From positions 1 to 11,436 of the forward strand of contig CACXNN010000075.1 in assembly GCA_902768995.1 (NCBI GenBank): a stretch of 11,436 bases of DNA, read 5' to 3'. Position numbers and translations under genes: made by a program. Of this stretch, positions 6,042 to 11,436 are shown in pieces; the first letter of the stretch is position 1; each line of letters starts with the position of its first letter. Source of the DNA: an uncultured Eubacteriales bacterium. GTDB taxonomy: Bacteria; Bacillota; Clostridia; Christensenellales; CAG-138. The notes beneath the pieces were generated by a model. That model was not told the origin of the DNA and made no database searches. It saw only the letters and a list, made by a program, of their open reading frames with translations.

Positions 6042-7199
6042 TCAGCGTCCGGCTAACTTGAACGCTCGCTCCACCATAGCGATCATCAGCACCCCGAAGG
6101 CCGCCACGTACACCGGCAGGAGCCCCAGGCCCGCCCGGGCGGACAGGAGCCCGAACAGGGGCGGGGCGAAGGTGGAGCCCACGTAGGCGCTGGCCATCTG
6201 GACGCCGATGATGGCCTGGGAGTTTTCGGGACCGAAGTTCGTGGGCGTGGCGTGGATGATGCTGGGGTAGACGGGCGCGCAGCCGAGCCCCAGGATCACG
6301 CAGGCGGCGAGGGCCACCCCTTCCGGCAGGCCCAGCACAGGGAGCAGCAGCACCCCCAGGAACAGGACCCCCGTCCCCAGCCGGATCATGGACCTATCCC
6401 CCAGCTTGTTGGAGACGAACCCCGCCAGGAACCGGCCCGCGGTGATGCCGATGAAGAACAATGACGCGAAGGCCGCCGCCCGCTCCGGGCTCACGCCCCG
6501 GGTGGCGATCAGGTAGGAGGCCGTCCACAGCATGCAGGTGCTCTCCAGCGCGCAGTAGCTGCAAAAGCCCAAGAGGAGCTGAGGCACGCCCCGTATCCCC
6601 AGGGCGCCCCGCAGGCCCAGGACCTTCTCGCTCCGTTGGGCTGCGCTCACGGGGGCGTGGACCTTCCACAGGGGCAGGGTCAGGAGCAGCACGGCGCAGA
6701 TGGCCAGCTGGATCAGGCCCACCGTCCGGTAGCCCGCCTGCCAGGAGGCCCGGGTGAGGGCCAGGCTCATGACGTAGGGGCTCACGATGGTACCCACGCC
6801 CCAGAAGCAGTGGAGCCAGCTCATGTGCCGGGAGGTGTAGTGGAGGGCCACATAGTTGTTGAGGGCCGCGTCGATGGACCCGGCGCCCAGGCCGTAGGGC
6901 ACGGCCCAGAGGCACAGCATCCAGAACCGGGTGGAGAGGGAGAAGCCGAAGAGGGCCAGGGCCGTCAGCAGCACGGAGACCAGGGTCACGTATTTGGTGC
7001 CCAGCTTCTTCGTGACCCGCTCCGACAGGAGGCTGGAGATCACGGTGCCCACGGAGATGATCATGGACACGAACCCGGCGTAGGAGAGGGGCACGCCCAA
7101 AAAGCCGTGCATCACGGGCCAGCCCGCCCCCAGCAGGGAATCGGGCAGCCCCAGGCTGATGAAGGCGAGGTAGATGACGGCCAGCAGCAGAGAAGCCAC
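6042..7199 (-). CDS. MFS permease, sugar/fucose-permease-like
   Basis: An MFS protein of about 385 residues with roughly twelve hydrophobic segments. The beginning, ISLGLPDSLLGAGWPVMHGF, and the segment LGAGSIDAALNNYVALHY followed by WLHCFWGVGTIVSPYV are typical of the FucP/GlcP-like group of permeases in Bacillota, so a sugar or other small polar solute is possible. The substrate is not determinable here, and export cannot be excluded. The frame can begin with TTG at 7205, but AGGAG then lies only 1 nt away. GTG at 7199 is 7 nt from it and is chosen. A promoter and two operator-like sites lie upstream, and a terminator cluster lies downstream. It follows the EamA permease gene in the same direction but appears to be separately transcribed. 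Confidence 0.87.
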   Translation of the reverse strand: MASLLLAVIYLAFISLGLPDSLLGAGWPVMHGFLGVPLSYAGFVSMIISVGTVISSLLSERVTKKLGTKYVTLVSVLLTALALFGFSLSTRFWMLCLWAVPYGLGAGSIDAALNNYVALHYTSRHMSWLHCFWGVGTIVSPYVMSLALTRASWQAGYRTVGLIQLAICAVLLLTLPLWKVHAPVSAAQRSEKVLGLRGALGIRGVPQLLLGFCSYCALESTCMLWTASYLIATRGVSPERAAAFASLFFIGITAGRFLAGFVSNKLGDRSMIRLGTGVLFLGVLLLPVLGLPEGVALAACVILGLGCAPVYPSIIHATPTNFGPENSQAIIGVQMASAYVGSTFAPPLFGLLSARAGLGLLPVYVAAFGVLMIAMVERAFKLAGR

Positions 7200-7229
7200 G
7201 CGCAAGCTCCTTTCCTCAAAGTGGCTTTT

Positions 7230-7259
7230 AGCTTATCATCTTCGAAGGAACCTTGTCAA
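7230..7259 (-). promoter_or_regulatory. Promoter of the MFS permease gene
   Basis: On the minus strand a perfect -35 box, TTGACA (7259-7254), is followed after 18 nt by TAAGCT (7235-7230), preceded by TGA as in an extended -10; GATAAG with 16-nt spacing is an alternative. A CTTCGAAG palindrome (7240-7247) lies in the spacer. Transcription would start near 7223, about 24 nt before the GTG. Confidence 0.65.
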
Positions 7260-7268
7260 GAAATGCGT

Positions 7269-7299
7269 CCCGTGTCGGAGGACCCATGCCCCGTATCGG
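7269..7299. promoter_or_regulatory. Operator-like direct repeat upstream of the MFS permease promoter
   Basis: CCCGTGTCGG (7269-7278) and CCCGTATCGG (7290-7299) are spaced 21 bp apart, two helical turns. Each contains a CCG-n3-CGG palindrome. They are centred about 50 and 71 bp upstream of the predicted start, a position typical of activator sites. No regulator is assigned. Confidence 0.45.
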
Positions 7300-7305
7300 G
7301 AGAAA

Positions 7306-7353
7306 GAAAAAGAAAAGGAAAAAGAAAAAGAGAAAGATAAAGATGAGGACAAA
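7306..7353. repeat. Purine hexamer tandem tract, 8 units of GAnAAR type
   Basis: Eight hexamers in register: GAAAAA, GAAAAG, GAAAAA, GAAAAA, GAGAAA, GATAAA, GATGAG, GACAAA. It has the same strand orientation, period and GA-start as the tract at 5892-5963. It lies between the EamA gene stop and the MFS permease promoter, and its minus-strand RNA would be almost free of G. Confidence 0.85.
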
Positions 7354-7407
7354 GAGTGTATGTGTATATAGGGAGCGACGCACCCACACACAATAGGAGG
7401 GAAACGG

Positions 7408-8292
7408 CTATGCCTTTTGTTTTTCCGGGATGACCTGGGACAGCACCAGGGCCAGGAAGATGAGCCCGCAGCCCAAAAGCTCCCGGGGCGTCATGCGCTC
7501 GTGGAGGAGCAGGGCGCCGAACAGGGCCCCGAACACGCTCTCGAAGCTCATGATGAGGGAGGCCAGGGCCGGGGGCAAATGCCGCTGGCCCACGATCTGG
7601 AGCCAATAGGCGATGCCGCAGGAGAAGATGCCGCAGTAGAGGATGCAGCCCAGGGCCGGCACCAGGTTTTGAAAGCCAAATCCCTCCACGGCGGCCATGG
7701 GCAGAAAGCTCAAGAGCCCCGCCGTCAAAAACTCCAGGCAGCACAGGGTCAGGGCGTCGAAGTCCGGGGCAAACTTGTCCACCAGCAGGATCTGCAGGGT
7801 GAACACCAGGGCGCAGACGACCATGAGGGCGTCCCCCTTCTCCAGGGTGAAGGCCTCCGTGATGGACAGAAACCACAGCCCCACGGCCCCGATGATGAGG
7901 CACAGCCAGGTCCAGACCCCCGTCCTCCGATGGAAGAAGGCGGCCCCCACGATGGGCACCAGCAGGATGTAGAGGGCGGTGAGGAAGGCGCCTTTGCCGG
8001 CGGTGGTATACTGGAGCCCTACCTGCTGGAAGCAGGAGGCCAGGGCCACGGTGACGCCGATGAGGGCCCCGCTCTTGACCAGCCGTATCCGGCCTGCCCG
8101 GGTGGCGGGGATGGCGGTCTTCCGCCGCAGATAGATGAAGGGCATGAGGCACACCGCGCCTACCAGCATCCGCACGGCGGTGAAGGCGTAGGGCAGCATC
8201 CCCAGCTTCATAGCGGCGGACTGGGCCACGAAGGCGCTGCCCCAGATCACGGAGCAGCCCAGCAGGATCAGGGTGTATTTGGTCTGTTTCAT
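7408..8292 (-). CDS. EamA-family (DMT superfamily) transporter
   Basis: A 294-residue membrane protein with about ten hydrophobic segments in two EamA repeats (about 4-135 and 150-290). The start, KYTLILLGCSVIWGSAFVAQ, is the usual first EamA helix, and SLIMSFESVFGALFGALLLHE near residue 250 is the matching late helix motif (ExVFgal) of the second repeat. Family members export amino acids, nucleosides or other metabolites; the substrate here is unknown. The frame is open much further upstream, but residues before ATG 8292 do not look like the family and run through the promoter of the divergent gene, so 8292 is chosen. The Shine-Dalgarno is weak (TAGGATAGG) and overlaps the predicted -10 box. 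It is divergent from the flavoprotein pair. No clear intrinsic terminator follows. Confidence 0.9.
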   Translation of the reverse strand: MKQTKYTLILLGCSVIWGSAFVAQSAAMKLGMLPYAFTAVRMLVGAVCLMPFIYLRRKTAIPATRAGRIRLVKSGALIGVTVALASCFQQVGLQYTTAGKGAFLTALYILLVPIVGAAFFHRRTGVWTWLCLIIGAVGLWFLSITEAFTLEKGDALMVVCALVFTLQILLVDKFAPDFDALTLCCLEFLTAGLLSFLPMAAVEGFGFQNLVPALGCILYCGIFSCGIAYWLQIVGQRHLPPALASLIMSFESVFGALFGALLLHERMTPRELLGCGLIFLALVLSQVIPEKQKA

Positions 8293-8299
8293 GGGGCCT

Positions 8300-8328
8300 A
8301 TCCTATCACGGGCCGCCGCAAATTGCAA
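8300..8328 (-). promoter_or_regulatory. Candidate promoter of the EamA gene, possibly leaderless
   Basis: On the minus strand TTGCAA (8328-8323) and TAGGAT (8305-8300) are 17 nt apart. Transcription would start around 8293, directly at the ATG (8292). Both boxes are imperfect, so this is moderate evidence. Confidence 0.4.
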
Positions 8329-8352
8329 TAACCGACTGGGGTCGACATTCGA

Positions 8353-8381
8353 TTGACATCCACTCTCCGGGGCGGTATCAT
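8353..8381 (+). promoter_or_regulatory. Strong sigma-A type promoter of the flavoprotein pair
   Basis: A perfect -35 box, TTGACA (8353-8358), a 17-nt spacer and the -10 box TATCAT (8376-8381) predict a start near 8388 and a leader of about 50 nt. That leader contains a short stem, GGGAGCAG/CTGTCCC (8406-8413 with 8420-8426, one bulge), just before the AAGGAGG ribosome site. Confidence 0.85.
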
Positions 8382-8440
8382 ATCTCCATACGCTGAAAAA
8401 CGGGCGGGAGCAGGGGCTTCTGTCCCAAGGAGGGATGCAC

Positions 8441-8929
8441 ATGAAACTGATCCTGCACGATCTACCTGAGAACTGCGCCGAGCTCGTCTCGTCGAAGTGC
8501 GACCGGGCGCTGGCGGCGGACGGGAGATACGCCCCCTGCCAGGGCTGCTTCGGCTGCTGGACCAAACATCCGGCCACCTGCTTCATGAAGGACAAGCTCC
8601 AGGAGGCCTGCCGCATCCTGGGCCAGGCGGACGAGGTGACCGTCGTCACCAAAAACTTGTACGGCGGGTACAGCGCCCCCGTGAAGAACGTGCTGGATCG
8701 GTCCATCGGCACCTCCACCCCTTTCAGCACCTACCGGGGTCGGCAGATGCACCACACCCTGCGCTACGGCAAGCACGATCTATGGAAGGTGATCGTCTAC
8801 GGCGACGCCACCGAGGCGGAGCAGGCGTCCTTCCGGTATCTCGCGGAGCGCAACGCCGTCAACGAGGGCTTTGCCCGGAGCGAAGTGGTGTTTTTGAAGG
8901 ACCTTTCCGAATTGGAGGCGCAGCTATGA
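8441..8929 (+). CDS. Flavodoxin-fold oxidoreductase with four-cysteine motif
   Basis: A soluble 162-residue protein of the NADPH-dependent FMN reductase / iron-sulfur flavoprotein type. The compact cysteine pattern CQGCFGCW...C (C33, C36, C39, C47) resembles the cluster motif of iron-sulfur flavoproteins, suggesting a 4Fe-4S cluster. YGGYSAPVKNVLDRS (about 74-88) matches the FMN-contacting loop and helix of the family. It lacks the usual N-terminal GSPR-type phosphate loop; the related protein encoded next does have one. Substrate and electron donor are unknown. ATG 8435 is also in frame, but the AAGGAGG site would be only about 1 nt away; ATG 8441 is 7 nt away and is chosen. Its stop overlaps the start of the next gene by 4 nt. 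Confidence 0.8.
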   Translation: MKLILHDLPENCAELVSSKCDRALAADGRYAPCQGCFGCWTKHPATCFMKDKLQEACRILGQADEVTVVTKNLYGGYSAPVKNVLDRSIGTSTPFSTYRGRQMHHTLRYGKHDLWKVIVYGDATEAEQASFRYLAERNAVNEGFARSEVVFLKDLSELEAQL

Positions 8930-9672
8930 AGACCGTATTCGTCAACGGCAGCCCGAAGAAACGCTTCTGCGCCTCGGCCTATTTCCTCTTCCTGCAGCGG
9001 CTGTTTGTCAGCGGGAAGAAGGTCACCTTGAAGCTCCGCACCCCTGCGGATCACGAGCCCATATTGGAGGAGCTGGACGACGCCCAGGCGGTGGTCTTCG
9101 CCCTGCCCCTGTACGTGGACGGCATCCCCTCCCACGTGCTCCGGTTCCTGGAGAGGATGGAGGCCTACTGCCGGGAGAAGGGGCTGCACCTTGCCGTCTA
9201 CTGCATCGCCAACAACGGCTTCATCGAGGGGAAGCAGAACGAGCCCCTGATGCAGCAGTTCGAGAACTTTTGCGCCCGGGCGGGCCTCGTCTGGGGCGGC
9301 GGCGTGGGCATCGGCGGCGGCGTCATGCTGAACGTGACCCGGATCGTGTTCGAGGTGCAGATCGGCCTCTTGCTGCTGAACATCCTGCTGAGCGTCATCC
9401 AGAAGGGGGACTTCTTCCCCAAGGGCGCCTTTTTGAGCTTCGGCGAGAACGCCCTGTACCTGCTGTTCTTCAACGCGGGCCTGCTGGCGTACCTTATCCG
9501 TATGGGCCATTTTATCCGCAGGGGCGGCTGCGCCGGGAAGAAGTATACCCGCATCCTGGTCCCCTCGTTCCTCTTCATCCTGTTCGCGGACATCTTCTTT
9601 ATCATCGTCTCCCTTATTGGGGGCGGCATCTTCCGGGGGTGGCTGGCCAAAAAGAAGCCTACAGAGATCTAA
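8926..9672 (+). CDS. Flavodoxin-like protein with membrane-embedded C-terminus
   Basis: 248 residues. The first about 130 form an NAD(P)H:flavin oxidoreductase / flavodoxin-like domain. VFVNGSPKKRF (4-14) is the FMN phosphate loop, and VFALPLYVDGIPSHVLRFLERM (57-78) contains the second flavin-binding loop. Residues about 137-158, 175-195 and 210-236 are strongly hydrophobic, so the C-terminal half probably forms three transmembrane helices, unusual for this fold. The ATGA overlap and shared promoter place it in one operon with the four-cysteine flavoprotein. The two may pass electrons between a cytoplasmic donor and a membrane partner (inference). A terminator follows directly. I know such gene pairs only as uncharacterised in Bacillota; the function is open. 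Confidence 0.78.
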   Translation: MKTVFVNGSPKKRFCASAYFLFLQRLFVSGKKVTLKLRTPADHEPILEELDDAQAVVFALPLYVDGIPSHVLRFLERMEAYCREKGLHLAVYCIANNGFIEGKQNEPLMQQFENFCARAGLVWGGGVGIGGGVMLNVTRIVFEVQIGLLLLNILLSVIQKGDFFPKGAFLSFGENALYLLFFNAGLLAYLIRMGHFIRRGGCAGKKYTRILVPSFLFILFADIFFIIVSLIGGGIFRGWLAKKKPTEI

Positions 9673-9690
9673 GAGAAACAACAGCTTGCA

Positions 9691-9718
9691 GGACTGCCCT
9701 TTTCGGCGGTCCTTTTTT
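9691..9718 (+). terminator. Intrinsic terminator after the flavoprotein pair
   Basis: GGACTGCC (9691-9698) pairs with GGCGGTCC (9705-9712) over 8 bp with one G-U pair. The loop is CTTTTC, and six Ts follow (9713-9718). It lies 18 nt after the stop. Confidence 0.92.
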
Positions 9719-9719
9719 A

Positions 9720-9728
9720 TGGTATACT
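9720..9728 (+). promoter_or_regulatory. Extended -10 promoter of the NlpC/P60-dockerin gene
   Basis: TGGTATACT is an extended -10 element (TGn plus TATACT, 9723-9728) placed directly behind the terminator U-run. No good -35 box exists, because that position lies in the terminator. The start would be near 9735. AAGGAGG at 9745-9751 is 8 nt from the ATG. Confidence 0.55.
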
Positions 9729-9759
9729 AATATTTACTGGACACAAGGAGGACGGAAGC

Positions 9760-10857
9760 ATGCGGGAGACGCTGACCACCGGCGATCGGGGCCGGGCGGT
9801 CCGGGAGCTGAACGAGGGATTGAGGACCCTGGGCTACGAGGCAGGGACGGGGGACAGGTTCACCCAATCGACCGCCCGGGGCCTGTTCGCCCTGCAGACG
9901 GACCGGGGCCTGGACCCCACGGGGAAAGGCGACAGCCGTACCCGAAGTCTGCTGAGCCTGCTGGTCTGCAACGACCCGGGGGAAGCCTTCTACGGCGACG
10001 CGGACGGGGACGGGCAACTGACCGTGAAGGACGTGGGCATCGTATTACAGAGCCTGTTCACCGGCAAGGCCGCGCCCACCGTGGCGTTGGACGCCGACGG
10101 CAGCGGGAAGGTGGACGTGAAGGACGCCCTGTACCTCATCAAGTGCCTTACGGGTCGGGCCGCGCCCAAGCCCAACGCCCCCTGGATCGACCCCGAGGCG
10201 GGGGTGGGGGAGGACGCTCAAAAGGCAGTGGCGGCGGCCATCAACCATGTGTCGCCCCTGCGGCGGCAGCTGGTGGAGGCGGCCCTGCCCTTCGCCTTCG
10301 ACCCCCACGGGACCGAGGCGGCGGCCTTCCCCAAGAGCCTCTACGTGTGGGGCGCCAACCTGTACGATCCGGACAAGACCCTCCATTGCCCCACCTCCGC
10401 GGCCATCGAGCTGCTGGCCGCCCGCAAGCCCGCCTTCTTCACCGGCGGCCGCCGGGAGATGATGCTCTCCGCCCTGCAGAACGCGGCCAGCCTGGGGGAT
10501 CGGCTGTCCGGGGCGGACTGCTCCGGGGCCGTCGTGGGCCTGTGGCGGAAGTTCGATCTGGTGGACGGCAGGTTCGACGCCATCGCCAACCGGCTTTTGA
10601 AGGAGCCCCTGTCCCGGCCCATCCAGCGGGAGGATCTGCGCCCCGGGGACCTGGTGGGTTTCGACGGCCATATCGGCCTCTACGCCGGGGCCGGCCGGGT
10701 GGTGGAATGGGCGGGCGGCGCCTACGGCTGTCAGCTCACCCGGCTGGTGGGCCGCTGCTGCTGGTCCTTCACGGAGCGAAGGCTGGTCCGGATGCAGAAG
10801 GACTTCGAAGTCTTCGCCCGGCCCTTCTTCTTCATTGACGGCGGGGCAGAGGAATAG
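9760..10857 (+). CDS. Peptidoglycan-binding / dockerin / NlpC-P60-like hydrolase
   Basis: A 365-residue protein with three modules. Residues about 6-66 resemble the PG_binding_1 domain (GDRGRAVRELNEGLRTLGY). Residues about 78-133 form a type I dockerin-like pair of calcium loops, DADGDGQLTVKD (80-91) and DADGSGKVDVKD (111-122), each followed by a helix. Residues about 160-350 resemble NlpC/P60 cysteine peptidases: GADCSG with Cys254, GDLVGFDGHIGLY with His304, and Glu316 as a candidate third residue. Such enzymes cleave peptide stems in cell-wall peptidoglycan. No signal peptide or membrane segment is visible; the first residues, MRETLTTGDRG, already enter the binding domain. Export, a lysis-linked role or a spore role is therefore uncertain. 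The AAGGAGG site fixes the start. trxB follows, with its own promoter inside the 3' end of this gene. Confidence 0.82.
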   Translation: MRETLTTGDRGRAVRELNEGLRTLGYEAGTGDRFTQSTARGLFALQTDRGLDPTGKGDSRTRSLLSLLVCNDPGEAFYGDADGDGQLTVKDVGIVLQSLFTGKAAPTVALDADGSGKVDVKDALYLIKCLTGRAAPKPNAPWIDPEAGVGEDAQKAVAAAINHVSPLRRQLVEAALPFAFDPHGTEAAAFPKSLYVWGANLYDPDKTLHCPTSAAIELLAARKPAFFTGGRREMMLSALQNAASLGDRLSGADCSGAVVGLWRKFDLVDGRFDAIANRLLKEPLSRPIQREDLRPGDLVGFDGHIGLYAGAGRVVEWAGGAYGCQLTRLVGRCCWSFTERRLVRMQKDFEVFARPFFFIDGGAEE

Positions 10858-10863
10858 TATACT
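10835..10863 (+). promoter_or_regulatory. Promoter of trxB, inside the end of the preceding gene
   Basis: TTGACG (10835-10840), a 17-nt spacer and TATACT (10858-10863) form a good sigma-A promoter that straddles the preceding stop codon. The 14 bp at 10857-10870 match 13 of 14 bases at 9722-9735 in the preceding gene's promoter. Confidence 0.8.
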
Positions 10864-10875
10864 TATATTTTAAGA

Positions 10876-10894
10876 CTGGCCCTTTGGAGGCCGG
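10876..10894 (+). promoter_or_regulatory. Stem-loop in the trxB leader
   Basis: CTGGCC (10876-10881) pairs with GGCCGG (10889-10894), including one G-U pair, around a 7-nt loop, just upstream of the GGAAAGGAAGG ribosome site. It may affect stability or translation of the leader; no known riboswitch is recognised. Confidence 0.4.
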
Positions 10895-10909
10895 AAAGGA
10901 AGGCGCGAC

Positions 10910-11436
10910 GTGGAAAAACTGGGCATCGCCATCATCGGCGGCGGCCCCGCGGGCCTGGCGGCGGGCATCTATGCCGCCCGGGGCGGAGCCAGCGTGAAGC
11001 TGTTCGAGGAGATGTTCCCCGGGGGCCAGATCGTGAAGACCCACCGGGTGGAGAACTACCCCGGCCTCACCGGCGGCCCCGACGGGTACGCCCTGGCGGC
11101 GGCCCTCGAAAAGCACGCAGCGGAGTTCGATCTCCCCGTGGTCTACGGGTCCGTCAGCGATTTGAAGCTCACGGAAAAGGAAAAAACCTTCACCGTCAAC
11201 GGTGAAGGATACGCCGCCGACGCCGTGATCCTCTGCATGGGCGCGGGACCTCGGAAGCTGGGCCACCCGGCGGAGGATCGGTTCGTGGGTGCGGGCGTCA
11301 GCTACTGCGCCACCTGCGACGGCAATTTCTATCGGGGCAAGGACGTAGCCATCGTGGGCGGCGGCGACACCGCCGTGTCCGACGCCCTGTATCTCTCGGG
11401 CATCTGCCGCAAGGTCTATTTGATCCACCGCCGGGA
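10910..11436 (+). CDS. trxB: Thioredoxin reductase TrxB, 5' part (3' end outside window)
   Basis: NADPH-dependent flavoenzyme that reduces thioredoxin for cytoplasmic thiol homeostasis. The GTG at 10910 follows GGAAAGGAAGG at about 7 nt, and the frame stays open to the window edge (175 codons, roughly half of a 300-330 residue protein). Visible motifs are the FAD-binding GGGPAGLAAGIYAAR near the N-terminus, ENYPG, the redox-active CATC followed by DG at about 128-133, and the start of the NADPH-binding Rossmann motif VAIVGGGDTAVSDAL. The CATC spacing is that of the low-molecular-weight bacterial TrxB. A ferredoxin-dependent variant cannot be excluded, but the second GGGDTA-type motif favours a pyridine nucleotide donor. 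It has its own promoter and a leader stem-loop, and could also be read through from the preceding gene. Confidence 0.95.
   Translation, partial: MEKLGIAIIGGGPAGLAAGIYAARGGASVKLFEEMFPGGQIVKTHRVENYPGLTGGPDGYALAAALEKHAAEFDLPVVYGSVSDLKLTEKEKTFTVNGEGYAADAVILCMGAGPRKLGHPAEDRFVGAGVSYCATCDGNFYRGKDVAIVGGGDTAVSDALYLSGICRKVYLIHRR

Noticed and set aside
7174..7371. Small plus-strand open frame ending in Glu-Lys / Asp-Lys repeats
   Set aside because: The repeats are simply the translated hexamer tract. The frame has no ribosome site and overlaps the start and promoter of the MFS permease gene.
8293..8730. N-terminal extension of the EamA protein
   Set aside because: The added residues do not fit the family, and the stretch crosses the divergent promoter and the flavoprotein gene.
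9270..10838. 522-residue plus-strand open frame across the flavoprotein and dockerin genes
   Set aside because: It is Arg/Gly/Pro-rich shadow sequence that crosses a terminator and overlaps two well-supported genes in another frame.

Overview
The window comes from a GC-rich bacterium whose codons mostly end in G or C. Several features point to an anaerobic, low-oxygen member of the Bacillota, probably a gut Clostridia of the Oscillospirales type. These are strong AGGAGG-type ribosome sites, an ammonia-forming nitrite reductase followed by System II (ResB/CcsA) cytochrome c maturation genes, a dockerin module, and several small-molecule exporters. The taxonomic call is inference; the window has no rRNA or tRNA gene.

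Layout. (1) Positions 1-3145, plus strand: the 3' two-thirds of nrfA, cut by the window edge inside its catalytic CxxCK heme motif, then resB and ccsA with a 4-nt stop/start overlap. NrfA needs five covalently bound hemes, and ResB/CcsA is the machinery that attaches heme to exported apocytochromes, so the three genes form one functional unit. The 177-bp gap between nrfA and resB holds an intrinsic terminator and a compound fold-back repeat. A bidirectional terminator closes the block at 3157-3189. (2) Positions 3200-5561, minus strand: an XRE-family regulator with a long helical C-terminus, followed with an 8-nt overlap by a DHA3/MefA-like MFS exporter. Three GTAT/ATAC operator-like sites sit at its promoter. 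(3) Positions 5665-6041: a gene-free stretch with inverted repeats, helically phased A-tracts, a 12-unit purine hexamer tract and G/C hairpins. (4) Positions 6042-8292, minus strand: a second MFS permease and an EamA (DMT) permease, separated by another purine hexamer tract and a promoter with an operator-like pair. (5) Positions 8353-9718, plus strand: a strong promoter drives two overlapping flavodoxin-fold genes, one soluble with a four-cysteine cluster and one with a membrane-embedded tail, closed by a terminator. (6) Positions 9720-11436, plus strand: a peptidoglycan-binding / dockerin / NlpC-P60 protein without a visible signal peptide, then the 5' part of trxB (thioredoxin reductase). 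Their promoters share a nearly identical 14-bp -10 region.

Most genes belong to known families. The most unusual items are the dockerin-containing NlpC/P60 protein without an export signal, the paired soluble and membrane flavoproteins, the structured nrfA-resB spacer, and the two purine hexamer tracts, which could act as Rho-loading insulators in the minus-strand transcripts. I saw no CRISPR array, tRNA, rRNA, transposase or phage gene.
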